Program-made: the position numbers and the translations under genes | Shown: positions 1 through 8,125 of the stretch, one piece after another | How positions within the stretch are numbered: position 1 is the stretch's first letter | Layout: the number at the start of each line of letters is the position of its first letter | The notes under the pieces: generated by a model | Database searches by the model: none | Seen by the model: only the letters and a program-made list of their open reading frames with translations | What the model was told of the DNA's origin: nothing | DNA from: Sphingobacteriales bacterium UTBCD1 | GTDB taxonomy: Bacteria; Bacteroidota; Bacteroidia; Chitinophagales; Chitinophagaceae | NCBI GenBank assembly: GCA_002066995.1 | Contig: MWTC01000004.1 | Coordinates: forward strand, 22,606-86,605 | Direction of reading: 5' to 3' | Length of the DNA: 64,000 nt

Positions 1-2
1 AC

Positions 3-167
3 TTCAGGCTATTAACCGGGGGAAAAGAAAACATGGTTTCAATAAAGAATAATGAACCTGTAGGTAATTCAGCGCCTGTTGAAAAAAGAAAAGAACAGCT
101 TCGCAATCTTGCAAACGCTTATTATGAAACAGCAAAGTATATGCTGTTTCATAACAAAAGAAAATGA
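3..167 (+). CDS. C-terminal end of an unrecognised gene (5' part outside window)
   Basis: An open frame enters from the left edge and ends at the TGA at 165-167, giving about 54 residues. The tail is hydrophilic and Lys/Asn-rich, with a short segment, TGGKENMVSIKNNEPV, followed by a predicted helix. The segment weakly recalls the GK..MV.I.NN stretch near the end of phosphofructokinase-type proteins, but this is too short to assign. The stop abuts the end of the convergent pnuC gene (168) with no spacer. An in-frame ATG at 33 exists, but a 44-residue protein starting there is less likely than a continuing gene. Confidence 0.45.
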   Translation, partial: FRLLTGGKENMVSIKNNEPVGNSAPVEKRKEQLRNLANAYYETAKYMLFHNKRK

Positions 168-812
168 TCAGAACGGTTTTGAAGCCTGTGAGTGGATTTT
201 TGCCTTTCTCATCCATTCTTTCAGTCCCCAGATAGCCATGACCAGTAAAATGATGTAATACACACTGGTAAAAACGTAATGCTTGATAAAATACAGGGGG
301 ACGGAAGCTATGTTGGTGGCGATCCACCAATACCAGCTTTCCACTTTTTTCTTTGTCATCAGCCACATGCCGGTAAATGCTGTAGCGCTGGCAAAGGCAT
401 CTGCAAAAGGGATGGCTCCCGGAGCAAAATTTTTTTTAAGATAGGTAAGTGATATAAAAATGACAATATAAAAGGAAGCAAAAAATAAAACCTGGTACAC
501 CCACCATTTTTTATCGGAGTAAGCAATGTTGACAATATGATGCTGCTGCTTGTCTTTTTTTGCCCAGAGGATCCAGCCGTAGATGCTCATCACTGTGTAA
601 TAAAAATTTACGCTGGCTTCACCGATTAAACTTCCTTTGATGCTCAGATAAACATAAAAGGTAGTGTTCAGCAGTCCCGTTGGATACACCAGTATATTTT
701 CTTTTCGGGAAAACCAAACACTGACAATTCCGGAAAATACAGCGATGTATTCCAACCACCCTGTTGCTCTCATTCCTTCAACAAATTGTTGCCAGATCTC
801 GTGAATGCTCAT
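168..812 (-). CDS. pnuC: PnuC-family nicotinamide riboside / vitamin precursor transporter
   Basis: A 214-residue polytopic membrane protein of usual PnuC length with about seven hydrophobic segments. Family signs are the asparagine- and aromatic-rich segment around residues 65-85 (ASVNFYYTVMSIYGWILW) and the later ESWYWWIATN motif around 155-165, matching the substrate-facing WxxW/N positions of PnuC. Members carry out facilitated uptake of nicotinamide riboside, or of thiamine in the PnuT branch common in Bacteroidota. No TPP riboswitch-like sequence or thiamine gene is visible next to it, so the NAD-precursor role is the default, but specificity is not settled. The gene stands alone and is convergent with the partial gene to its left. 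Confidence 0.85.
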   Translation of the reverse strand: MSIHEIWQQFVEGMRATGWLEYIAVFSGIVSVWFSRKENILVYPTGLLNTTFYVYLSIKGSLIGEASVNFYYTVMSIYGWILWAKKDKQQHHIVNIAYSDKKWWVYQVLFFASFYIVIFISLTYLKKNFAPGAIPFADAFASATAFTGMWLMTKKKVESWYWWIATNIASVPLYFIKHYVFTSVYYIILLVMAIWGLKEWMRKAKIHSQASKPF

Positions 813-841
813 AGTATAAAAATACCATTCACTAACTTTAA

Positions 842-1099
842 TTCAAGGAAAAAATCAATGTTTCAGAAAAATTGTCCCTTTTCAGTGATTGCTGGAATCC
901 AAGAGCTGCGGGCGAATTGAACGGCCAGCTTGTTAGGCTGGTAAAATTCAAAGGCCCTTTCACCTGGCATCAGCACGAACATAAAGATGAATTGTTTTAT
1001 GTTGTGAAAGGAAGCTTTGATATGGAATTTCGTGATAAAACGATAACTATAAACGAAAACGAATTTATCATTGTGCCAAAAGGCGTGGCGCATCGGTAG
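842..1099 (+). pseudogene. Decayed cupin-domain protein gene
   Basis: The frame open from 842 reads KINVSEKLSLFSD then WNPR, and continues into a cupin core with FTWHQHEHKDELFYVVKG (metal-binding His/His/Glu region) and EFIIVPKGVAHR. Bacteroidota proteins of this type normally begin just before KIN and run about 35 residues past the last His. Here no ATG or GTG precedes the conserved N-terminus (a TAA lies at 839-841), and a TAG at 1097-1099 cuts the protein directly after AHR. A TTG at 872 could give a 75-residue product lacking the first strand. Loss of both ends suggests a pseudogene, although expression of a short cupin from TTG cannot be excluded. Confidence 0.6.
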
Positions 1100-1200
1100 C
1101 TGCTCTTTATTTAGAAGAAAATTCACGTATTAATTCAACGGAATATTAGTGCAATTGTATGATTGCAAACTATGGAGTTTGTGTATATTAATTTCCTTAG

Positions 1201-1464
1201 ATGAAAAATATAACAAAATCGAAAGTATTTTCACTGCTGGTGTTTGGCCTGGGCATTATTTTAACTTATAATTTCATACAAAAACTATTTGAGCGACATT
1301 GGATTTATTTGATTGTACTGATTCCCTTAATAGTGGGAATAATATATAGTGCCCTAACCCTATTGGATGTTGAAATTCGCATAACTATTTCCAGGAAGTT
1401 GTATTACACGTTATTGATATTGATTACAATAGGACTTTTGATTTTATTTATTAAACTCCTTTAA
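1201..1464 (+). CDS. Small membrane protein, unknown function
   Basis: An 87-residue protein starting at an ATG, with three hydrophobic segments (about residues 10-25, 33-53 and 65-87) and short charged loops. I recognise no family. The next gene starts 11 bases after its stop, so the two are probably co-transcribed. The ORF is well formed and AT-rich like its neighbours, but homologues would be needed to be certain it is translated. Confidence 0.5.
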   Translation: MKNITKSKVFSLLVFGLGIILTYNFIQKLFERHWIYLIVLIPLIVGIIYSALTLLDVEIRITISRKLYYTLLILITIGLLILFIKLL

Positions 1465-1475
1465 AAGCCCTGGAT

Positions 1476-1973
1476 TTGACAATTTTAATATTCAATAAAG
1501 TAAAAAAATATTCGATTGTTGCATTAATACTATTCTTCAACTCGGCAGCTTTAGGACAATACCCTGTACTGGACCTAACTCAATCCGAACAACAAAAAGA
1601 TTTTTTACAATATCTTACCCTGACGACTTCTTTACTCCGGGACAAGAGCCTGAAAGAAATGATGAAAGGATATAAACTGGATAGTTTATCGGATAGAAAT
1701 AAACAGGAAATTGCAGTTAAAATAATGAAAGATTCAGCCTTTTTCAAAAAACTATATAATTACTTTGGTTTTCTTAAGACATTTGAGGATAAGTATAAAA
1801 TTTCCCGGTTTACTCATGACGAATGGAAAGAAATTGCTGAATTCGGAGCGAAACATGGAATCTATTATATTGAGAGAATGAAAGACCTTAAAGAGCGCAG
1901 GGATACCCTGCCTGCCATTCCATTTAATTTCCCGATTGTTCCACTTGTAAAAGATACGAGCATACTTCGTTAA
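1476..1973 (+). CDS. Exported protein of unknown function (TTG start)
   Basis: A 165-residue protein with an N-terminal signal peptide (KKYSIVALILFFNSAALGQ; cleavage expected after ALG near residue 28) followed by a charged helical domain with many Lys/Asp/Glu and aromatic residues (FFKKLYNYFGFLKTFEDKYK). No in-frame ATG precedes the signal peptide, so the TTG at 1476 is the only plausible start. It lies 11 bases after the small membrane protein gene, suggesting a two-gene unit. The family is not recognised. The mature part looks helical and periplasmic. Confidence 0.5.
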   Translation: MTILIFNKVKKYSIVALILFFNSAALGQYPVLDLTQSEQQKDFLQYLTLTTSLLRDKSLKEMMKGYKLDSLSDRNKQEIAVKIMKDSAFFKKLYNYFGFLKTFEDKYKISRFTHDEWKEIAEFGAKHGIYYIERMKDLKERRDTLPAIPFNFPIVPLVKDTSILR

Positions 1974-2108
1974 ATGAATGATCCCGGTACATAGACAGGC
2001 CTTTAATGAATGTAAATTTTTTGTCAAACCCCAACACAGAAAAAGTAAAAAACTAAAGCGAACATAAAATAAATATGGCCGCTTTAGCTATTATAGTTAC
2101 AATAAAAA

Positions 2109-2705
2109 TCATTCTGACTTAGCCACTACCTCTCTTACTTCAGGGATCATCCGTTTCATCATGCTTTCAATACCGGATTTTAATGTATTCATGGAAGAAG
2201 GGCATCCGCTGCAACTCCCCTGCAGTTTCAGATTCAGAATGCCATCAGAATAACTCCTGAACTGAATAGCTCCGCCATCCATTTCCACAGCAGGGCGGAC
2301 GTAACTATCAAGCAGTTCTTTAATTTTTTTTACCACCTCTGTATCATTGGAATTAACGGCATTACCGTTATTCTGTTTCATTGCAGCTATTTCTTCTTCG
2401 TTGATGACAGTCTTATCCTCTTCGAGGTATTCTTTTATGAACTGCTTGAGTAAGGGAATAATATCATCCCATTTTGTTTCACTGGTCCTGGACAGCGTTA
2501 TAAAATTACTTGCGATGAAAACAGACCTGATAAAAGGAAAACCAAACAATTCAGAAGCCAGCGGTGATGCGGTGGCGCTTTCCGCATCGGGAAAGTCAGC
2601 ACTTTTTCCCGGGTATAAAAGTTTGTTGGTCACAAACTTTATTGTTTCCGGGTTGGGAGTCATTTCAGTGTAAATGCTGATAATGGGATTTCCCGTTTTG
2701 ATCAT
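2109..2705 (-). CDS. NifU/Nfu-type iron-sulfur cluster scaffold protein
   Basis: Nfu proteins carry and deliver [4Fe-4S] clusters to apo-enzymes. The first part (residues 10-95) matches the Nfu N-terminal domain (YTEMTPNPETIKFVTNKLL, then FPFIRSVFIASNFITLSR). The C-terminal 80 residues form the NifU-like domain with the paired cysteines in GSCSGCPSS, which bind the cluster between two subunits. The frame stays open upstream to 2771, but the ATG at 2705 (MIKTGNPI) is chosen because the extra N-terminal residues are not family-like. 198 residues is the normal length. It is divergent from the OmpA gene and appears monocistronic. Confidence 0.87.
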   Translation of the reverse strand: MIKTGNPIISIYTEMTPNPETIKFVTNKLLYPGKSADFPDAESATASPLASELFGFPFIRSVFIASNFITLSRTSETKWDDIIPLLKQFIKEYLEEDKTVINEEEIAAMKQNNGNAVNSNDTEVVKKIKELLDSYVRPAVEMDGGAIQFRSYSDGILNLKLQGSCSGCPSSMNTLKSGIESMMKRMIPEVREVVAKSE

Positions 2706-2915
2706 ACTTCTGCAATTAAACCGTAAAAATAATAAGAAATCCTGCCGTTTATTTACTAATGCGGAAAACAATAAACGATAGTCATTGTTCTAATGCAATC
2801 AGGCACAGGAAGATGAATGATTGCCTGGCTTGAGAATATTTTTTGAATAGAAAAAGCCTGACCTACAGAAACATAGTATTAACAGAATATCAGGGAATTT
2901 TCACAGTTGCTGATC

Positions 2916-2923
2916 TATATTTG
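2916..2923 (+). promoter_or_regulatory. Probable -7 box of the OmpA-family gene
   Basis: TATATTTG matches the Bacteroidota -7 consensus TAnnTTTG exactly. It would place transcription start about 55 bases before the ATG at 2985. No clear TTTG lies at the -33 position. The match is seen directly; its use as a promoter is inferred. Confidence 0.45.
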
Positions 2924-2984
2924 CCGCATTCATCAAACCTGCCATATTACGAAAAACCAATTGTTTATTTAAAAAGTAATTTTT

Positions 2985-3875
2985 ATGAAAAAGATGTTAC
3001 GACTTTCAGTTTTACTGCTCCCCGTATTTTTATTCTCCTGCGTCAGCACCAAGAAGTACAAAGCTTCTCAGGCGCAATATGGAGAATTGCAAACTAAATA
3101 TACTCAATTGCAGGGGAACCTCAGCGGTTGCAATGATGCAAAGAACGACCTTGCCCGCCAGAAATCAGATCTTGAAAATGACAACGCAAACCTAAAAGGC
3201 AAGATCGGGGATTTGAACAAACAAATAGACTTTCTGAAAGAGAACAACACTACCGTGCTGAAGCAACTGCAGGATCTTTCGGTGATCTCGTCCCAGCAGG
3301 CAGAGAGCATCAAAAAATCACTGGACAATATCGGGGCGAAAGATATTTACATTCAGAATCTTCAGGAGTCCCTTGCACGTAAAGATTCGCTGAATATGGC
3401 GCTGGTGATGAACCTGAAAGGTGCAATCGGTAATCTTGACGACAAGGATATAAACATTAAGATAGATAAAGATGTAGTGTATATTGACATTTCCGACAAG
3501 CTGCTTTTCAAGAGCGGGAAATATGAGGTGACCGACAAGGCCAAACTGGTGCTGGGTAAAGTAGCCCAGGTATTGAAAAACCAGCCTGACATTGAGTTTA
3601 TGGTGGAAGGTCATACCGACAATGTTCCTTTTCACAATGGAGTATTACTTGACAACTGGGATTTGAGTGTAAAAAGAGCTACATCTGTTGTGCGTATTCT
3701 TCAAAAACAATACGGGCTTGATCCCGCTAAGATGGCAGCAGCGGGCCGTAGTGAATATGTACCTGTAGCAAGTAATGACACAGCCGAAGGCAGAGCTGCT
3801 AACCGCAGGACAAGAATTGTGATACTGCCTCAACTGGATCAGTTCTTCAAACTTCTGGAACCGAAGAAAATGTAA
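2985..3875 (+). CDS. OmpA-family peptidoglycan-binding outer-membrane lipoprotein
   Basis: A 296-residue protein tying the outer membrane to peptidoglycan. Residues 1-18 are a lipoprotein signal peptide ending in the lipobox LFSC (Cys19). Residues about 25-125 form a long coiled coil (SQAQYGELQTKYTQLQG and following heptads). The C-terminal 130 residues are an OmpA domain with the peptidoglycan-binding sequence VEGHTDNVP and the ending GRAANRRTRIVILP. A strong hairpin terminator follows the stop, and a consensus -7 box lies upstream, so it is probably a single-gene unit. Confidence 0.9.
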   Translation: MKKMLRLSVLLLPVFLFSCVSTKKYKASQAQYGELQTKYTQLQGNLSGCNDAKNDLARQKSDLENDNANLKGKIGDLNKQIDFLKENNTTVLKQLQDLSVISSQQAESIKKSLDNIGAKDIYIQNLQESLARKDSLNMALVMNLKGAIGNLDDKDINIKIDKDVVYIDISDKLLFKSGKYEVTDKAKLVLGKVAQVLKNQPDIEFMVEGHTDNVPFHNGVLLDNWDLSVKRATSVVRILQKQYGLDPAKMAAAGRSEYVPVASNDTAEGRAANRRTRIVILPQLDQFFKLLEPKKM

Positions 3876-3896
3876 AAGATTTTAATAAATACAGAA

Positions 3897-3927
3897 AAGC
3901 CATCCGGATATACCCGGATGGCTTTTT
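3897..3927 (+). terminator. Rho-independent terminator after the OmpA-family gene
   Basis: A GC-rich inverted repeat, AGCCATCCGG / CCGGATGGCT, with a 6-base loop, followed by a run of six T, 20 bases after the stop codon at 3875. Confidence 0.85.
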
Positions 3928-3949
3928 TAGTGGCGGAATGATGCAAATG

Positions 3950-4258
3950 CTATTTATTCTTTGCCACTTCGGGTTTAATAAAAGGCTGCCAGACCACAAC
4001 GGCAGAATCCCCCATCACCCGGACATATTTCGGAGTTACTTCTCCGGCTTGCCTGCCGGTGGGTGTTGACCGCTGCCCATTTCCCCAATGATAGATCTTA
4101 CGCTGGTCCAGCTGGCTGAAGGTAAGCAATTGTGAATTCTGGATGAATGTGTTTTCCTTTGTTGGGATATCTTCTTTATTAACGGGGTTTTCTTTTTGCG
4201 CCATCATGATTGCGGGAATTAATAAAAATCCGGTGGCGGTGATAAATTTCTTTTTCAT
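3950..4258 (-). CDS. Small exported protein with a PTGRQAG insertion
   Basis: A 102-residue protein with a clear signal peptide (MKKKFITATGFLLIPAIMMAQ) and a short mature domain (SQLLTFSQLDQRKIYHWGNG ... VMGDSAVVVWQPFIKPEV). In the middle (about residues 65-72) is the heptapeptide PTGRQAG, the translation of a palindromic GGCAGG-type repeat found inserted in many Bacteroidota genomes, here in frame. The function is unknown. A stem-loop between this gene and the convergent OmpA gene can serve both. Confidence is moderate because of the small size, but the signal peptide is convincing. Confidence 0.6.
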   Translation of the reverse strand: MKKKFITATGFLLIPAIMMAQKENPVNKEDIPTKENTFIQNSQLLTFSQLDQRKIYHWGNGQRSTPTGRQAGEVTPKYVRVMGDSAVVVWQPFIKPEVAKNK

Positions 4259-4526
4259 AACATGTCGTTTTGTTACAAAGAGACTGTCACAAAATCGTTG
4301 CCATAAATAAAGAGGAAAAGAGCATTGCTTAAATTTTTAATCAGTAGCAATTTAATTTTTAAAAGAAAACCGATTTTTTTACCGTAGGTTAAATATTCTT
4401 AATAACAATTTTATTACATTAATTATTTTTTTTTAAGAATAGCGTGACAATAAGGCAAAGAAAAATTAATTTCTTAGCGCCAAACGGGGAAGTAGTTTGA
4501 AGCTGGCTTCTGCATGTTGCTTATAC

Positions 4527-5429
4527 CTATGAAGAAGTTTCTGTTCCCAGCTTTCTTATTTTGAATATCTGGAAAATCAGATAGATTAATGTACCCCATA
4601 CAATACCGATAATTCCATACGCCATAAATAATAGCCAGGCAGGTGATTTGCCCCTTGTCGCAAACAAAGATCTTTCATTAAAGTTATTTACAGGGTTCTC
4701 TGCTACGCCCCAGGGAACAGTTTTTTCCACTTTCAAATTTCCCAACTGATCATTATCTTCTACACTTGCTACTAATACCAGGTTTCCTTTCTTGTCCCCG
4801 GGTAAATTATTTATTTTGAATTCAGTGTTTACTTTTCCGGCGGAGTCGGTTGTATAGGTATCTTCTTCCCCGATTTTCAGAATACTTTCCATGCGCTGTA
4901 TGCCGATTCTTAGCTCCACAGCTTTTACCGGCTCCCATTTGCCGTTCTCCAATTGTGTTACAGTCACAGAAACTGTTTTGACTCCATCCGCTGAAGAAGT
5001 ATCCAGTGACAGTTTTGCTTTGTTGATTTCTATATCTGCTTCCAGGCCATCGAACTCGTTGTTGCCAAAAGCTTCAGCGATGAACTTATGTTTGTCCGAA
5101 GCATCCCAGGTATTTTTTAGGGCCGGTGGCAATGCTGCAATCGCTTCTCCGAATTCATTGGTAGTAGCTTTGTCGGTTATCTTGGTAGAAGGGGCAACAC
5201 TATCTAAATAAAACAGTACAGTAACCCCTTTTACGGGTTCAAACTTCCGGCCAACTTTATACCGGCTTTGCACCAATATGTACGGAATATTTTGATCCGA
5301 AGAAAAATATTTGAGACTCAGTGTGGGTGTTTTTTCTACAGAGTCCTGGCCCGATGCCATAGTGGGCACCAGTAGCGGAAGGAATACAAAGATGTTCCTA
5401 TTTTTTTTCAGCCATTTCATTTTTTTCAT
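4527..5429 (-). CDS. Exported, C-terminally membrane-anchored protein of the NrfD operon
   Basis: A 300-residue protein with an N-terminal signal segment (NIFVFLPLLVPTMASGQ), a beta-rich extracytoplasmic region that appears to hold two related domains (VKGVTVLFYLDS and later VKAVELRIGIQRMES, each followed by a TTNEFGEA/TDSAGKV-type strand resembling Ig or big-sandwich folds), and a single C-terminal transmembrane helix (about 265-288). Its start overlaps the 3' end of the NrfD-type gene by about 30 bases, so translation is probably coupled. It may scaffold the periplasmic side of the complex; no family is recognised and the role is inferred from position only. Confidence 0.7.
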   Translation of the reverse strand: MKKMKWLKKNRNIFVFLPLLVPTMASGQDSVEKTPTLSLKYFSSDQNIPYILVQSRYKVGRKFEPVKGVTVLFYLDSVAPSTKITDKATTNEFGEAIAALPPALKNTWDASDKHKFIAEAFGNNEFDGLEADIEINKAKLSLDTSSADGVKTVSVTVTQLENGKWEPVKAVELRIGIQRMESILKIGEEDTYTTDSAGKVNTEFKINNLPGDKKGNLVLVASVEDNDQLGNLKVEKTVPWGVAENPVNNFNERSLFATRGKSPAWLLFMAYGIIGIVWGTLIYLIFQIFKIRKLGTETSS

Positions 5430-6717
5430 TTATTGTTTCGTGAATAGGAATAATAGGATAAATTCTTACAAAAAAAGTCATGATAAGCAAAGCACCTGCC
5501 AGCGAACCTGCGGCAATAGCCCACTCCTCCCAACTGGGGAAATAGTGCTTGTATGATTCGGGCACATCATGCATCGGCAGGAATGGATGAAGAAGTGTAG
5601 GGGTTACGATCAGGTAACGCTTAAACCATGCACCTACCATAATCATTACTCCTGCAATAAACATGGGCAATGGCCTTCTCCCTCTTTTAAAAATAAGAAT
5701 GAAAATCGGAATGATCATCCCCACCAGGATGGCAAACCAAAACATCGGTGCAAAAGAACCGGTAAATAACTCCTTTAAATGCTCTTCTTCAGGCTTTTTC
5801 ATTTTAAATGCAGGGACGAGGTATTCGTTAACATTGAAATAAAGATATAACAGCGCTAACATTACAACGATCCTTCCCATTTTTTCAAAGTGCAGGTCAG
5901 TTATGTATTTATCAAGATGGTAAGCCTTACGAAAAACATACATGGCCGTGATTACTCCGCCGGCGCCAACGAGAAAAGCCCCGGATACAAAATAAGCGCC
6001 GAAGTTAGTACTGTCCCACCCCGGCCGGTAGGTGGTGGCAAACAACCACGAAGTGACCGTGTGAATACAAAATGCCACGGGGATGATAATGATACATAAG
6101 GTGGTAACCGCCTTATTATTGATCTTTAATTGTTCTTTTGTGCCTTTCCAGAACGATCCGCCGATACGATATAAGTGATTCAGAAAGCGGCTATTTTTAG
6201 AAGGATCCTGGTTTAATATTTTCAGATCAGGCATCAGCGGTAAATAGAGTAATAATAAGCTGATGAAAAAATAAGTGCTGATAACCACTACGTCCCAAAT
6301 GATCGGCGATTGCAGGCGGCCGTAAATGAAAAGATTCATAAACCGTTCCGGCCGACCCATATCTACAATAATGATGATTGATGCAAAGACAATGGCAGAC
6401 ACCGCAATGATCTCTGCGATCCTGGTAAGTGGGGTACTCCATTCTACATTGGCTAACCTGAAAATGGCCGTGATCAACGATCCTACCAGACTAATGGCTA
6501 CGAAGAATACAAAATTGGAAATATAAATTCCCCAGGAAACATAATCCCTCATATTAGTAACCACCAATCCTTTGTTAAGTTGTCGTATATAAGCAAACAA
6601 ACCGATAGCACAAACAGCAATCAGAATAACGGTCCAGATCTTTCCGGCTTTGCCAAATTTTTTTGGATATAGATCAGCTGTGATCTTTTCCGGGTTAAGT
6701 ATAATTGAATTTTCCAC
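5398..6717 (-). CDS. NrfD/PsrC-type polytopic membrane subunit (quinol-interacting)
   Basis: A 439-residue membrane protein with about ten transmembrane helices, the usual size for NrfD/PsrC/ActC-type subunits that move electrons between the quinone pool and a ferredoxin-like subunit. Seen motifs are an early DYVSWGIYISNFVFFVAI segment, HTVTSWLFATTYRPGWDST followed by the FGAYFVSGAFLVGAG stretch typical of the family, and a late RRPLPMFIAGVMIMVGAWFKRYLIV segment. It begins 6 bases after the four-cluster Fe-S protein gene and overlaps the next gene. No molybdopterin catalytic subunit is encoded nearby, unlike classic Psr/Nrf loci, so its redox partner is open; the cytochrome c just upstream is a candidate. 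Confidence 0.88.
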   Translation of the reverse strand: MENSIILNPEKITADLYPKKFGKAGKIWTVILIAVCAIGLFAYIRQLNKGLVVTNMRDYVSWGIYISNFVFFVAISLVGSLITAIFRLANVEWSTPLTRIAEIIAVSAIVFASIIIIVDMGRPERFMNLFIYGRLQSPIIWDVVVISTYFFISLLLLYLPLMPDLKILNQDPSKNSRFLNHLYRIGGSFWKGTKEQLKINNKAVTTLCIIIIPVAFCIHTVTSWLFATTYRPGWDSTNFGAYFVSGAFLVGAGGVITAMYVFRKAYHLDKYITDLHFEKMGRIVVMLALLYLYFNVNEYLVPAFKMKKPEEEHLKELFTGSFAPMFWFAILVGMIIPIFILIFKRGRRPLPMFIAGVMIMVGAWFKRYLIVTPTLLHPFLPMHDVPESYKHYFPSWEEWAIAAGSLAGALLIMTFFVRIYPIIPIHETINEKNEMAEKK

Positions 6718-6723
6718 TGTAAA

Positions 6724-7671
6724 TTATTTTGATGATTTATTTTTTTCAGCTTGCATTTCCTCTTCCATTTTTACACCTTCTTCAAACGGGAAGTTGCGGT
6801 TTACGGGCGGCAGGTAATACACGCTGGGTTTGGTTCCCAGATCATCCATGAGGCGATACCCGGCTTTATCTCTTATCAGATCGCTGAACCGAAATGTTTC
6901 TGATCCGTTGGTAACGGTATCTTCATTCATATCTCCAAAAAAATAAACTCCGTTAGGACATGCGCTGACACAATGTGGTAACATTCCCCTCCTTGTCATA
7001 TCCGGGCAGAAATCACATTTTCCGACGGTTCCTTTTTTCTGGGGCACGCTGGTCTCAGGAGAATATTTCTGAGCAGCAATATCAGCCGGCAATTCAGGAT
7101 CTCCCCAATTGAATACACGTGAATTATACGGACAGGCAGCCATGCAAAAACGGCAACCAATGCAACGATCATTGTCGATCAAAACAAGCCCGTCTTCTCT
7201 TTTAAATGTTGCATCAACGGGACATACTTTCACACAAGGAGGATTATCACAATGCATACAAAGAGTAGGTTGCCAATAGGGTGCTGTATGAGAAGCTTCC
7301 TGCATCGGATATATTTTGAGCCAGTTAAAACCGGAAGGCAAGTGGTGCATGTGATTGCATGCCTGCTGGCACTTTTTCAGATTTTTACATCGGGACAGAT
7401 CAATGACCATTACAAATTTTTTCCCGGGAATTCCCCTCCTGGCTTCTTTATTGAAAATGTGCTGGGTTTCAGGTACGGGTTTCAAAAATGCTTTATCTAC
7501 CTCTACAACCTCACCGTCCACAGAAAGTAATTTTACTTTTTCACCGGAAGCTACAGTTTCTTGCTCAGCAGCAGCGGTAAAAGGATCCTTTTTGTCCGAG
7601 CATCCGGCAGCTAATCCGGCCATCAGGCCGGTAAGCAGAAAATCTCTTCGGGAAGTATTTTGGTTGTTCAT
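6724..7671 (-). CDS. Tat-exported four-cluster [4Fe-4S] ferredoxin-type subunit (DmsB/NrfC-like)
   Basis: A 315-residue periplasmic electron-transfer subunit. From the ATG at 7671 it begins with a twin-arginine signal (NTSRRDFLLTGLMAGLAAGC), possibly lipid-modified at the Cys. Four cysteine clusters follow: CKNLKKCQQAC, CMHCDNPPCVKVCP, CIGCRFCMAACP and CDFC ... CVSACP, as in DmsB/NrfC/PsrB proteins. An earlier in-frame ATG at 7716 would overlap the upstream gene and displace the Tat motif. A segment just after the signal (KLLSVDGEVVEVDKAFL) resembles a segment of the small Tat-like protein encoded immediately upstream. It is part of the 7928-4527 operon. Confidence 0.88.
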   Translation of the reverse strand: MNNQNTSRRDFLLTGLMAGLAAGCSDKKDPFTAAAEQETVASGEKVKLLSVDGEVVEVDKAFLKPVPETQHIFNKEARRGIPGKKFVMVIDLSRCKNLKKCQQACNHMHHLPSGFNWLKIYPMQEASHTAPYWQPTLCMHCDNPPCVKVCPVDATFKREDGLVLIDNDRCIGCRFCMAACPYNSRVFNWGDPELPADIAAQKYSPETSVPQKKGTVGKCDFCPDMTRRGMLPHCVSACPNGVYFFGDMNEDTVTNGSETFRFSDLIRDKAGYRLMDDLGTKPSVYYLPPVNRNFPFEEGVKMEEEMQAEKNKSSK

Positions 7672-7694
7672 AAATAAATAGTTGTAAGAGAATT

Positions 7695-7928
7695 TTATTT
7701 GTTGTGGTTTATCCAATTTTGTAATTCACGGTTGGTGATCTTTTTTCTCTTTGAAGGAAGCATCTCTTCGTTTAACGTCACCAGGCGACCGTCTTGTGAA
7801 AGCATTTTGATAGTCTTTTTCTTTTTGCCGGTGTGTAAAAATTTGAATACTGAGAAAAAGGCAATAATGCCGGCACCAAGAAAAATAAATTTTCTCCGTG
7901 AAGGGTTTTGGTGGGTTTCATGTTCCAT
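7695..7928 (-). CDS. Small twin-arginine anchored protein of the NrfD operon
   Basis: A 77-residue protein with an N-terminal SRRKFIFLGAGIIAFFSVFKF segment (twin-arginine followed by one hydrophobic helix) and a charged C-terminus. Its KMLSQDGRLVTLNEEML sequence parallels KLLSVDGEVVEVDKAFL in the ferredoxin subunit encoded 23 bases downstream, suggesting a common short module. It is the first gene of the operon. It probably sits in the membrane with its tail outside and takes part in the complex; no named family is recognised. Confidence 0.65.
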   Translation of the reverse strand: MEHETHQNPSRRKFIFLGAGIIAFFSVFKFLHTGKKKKTIKMLSQDGRLVTLNEEMLPSKRKKITNRELQNWINHNK

Positions 7929-8070
7929 AAATAAAAATTTTAAGCGAAGACAAGATAGGTGTGATAATTACTTTCTGTTTCTAACATTCGTCAACCGCTT
8001 TTATGATTTTTGTTCCATACGTATGTTATTATAAAAAAATAAAAGATGTTTCCCGGAAAGCTGAAAAAGA

Positions 8071-8099
8071 AAAACCGGCTCATTTGGAAAGCCGGTTTT
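8071..8099 (-). terminator. Terminator after the cytochrome c gene
   Basis: Inverted repeat AAAACCGGCT / AGCCGGTTTT with a 9-base loop. Read on the minus strand it follows the cytochrome stop by about 27 bases and runs into a T-rich tract. It separates the cytochrome gene from the downstream NrfD operon, which then needs its own promoter or readthrough. Confidence 0.75.
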
Positions 8100-8125
8100 C
8101 AGAAACAAATTCTGTTTTATTCCCT

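Noticed and set aside
2843..3097. Plus-strand frame overlapping the start of the OmpA gene
   Set aside because: Overlaps a certain gene out of frame and has no family features.
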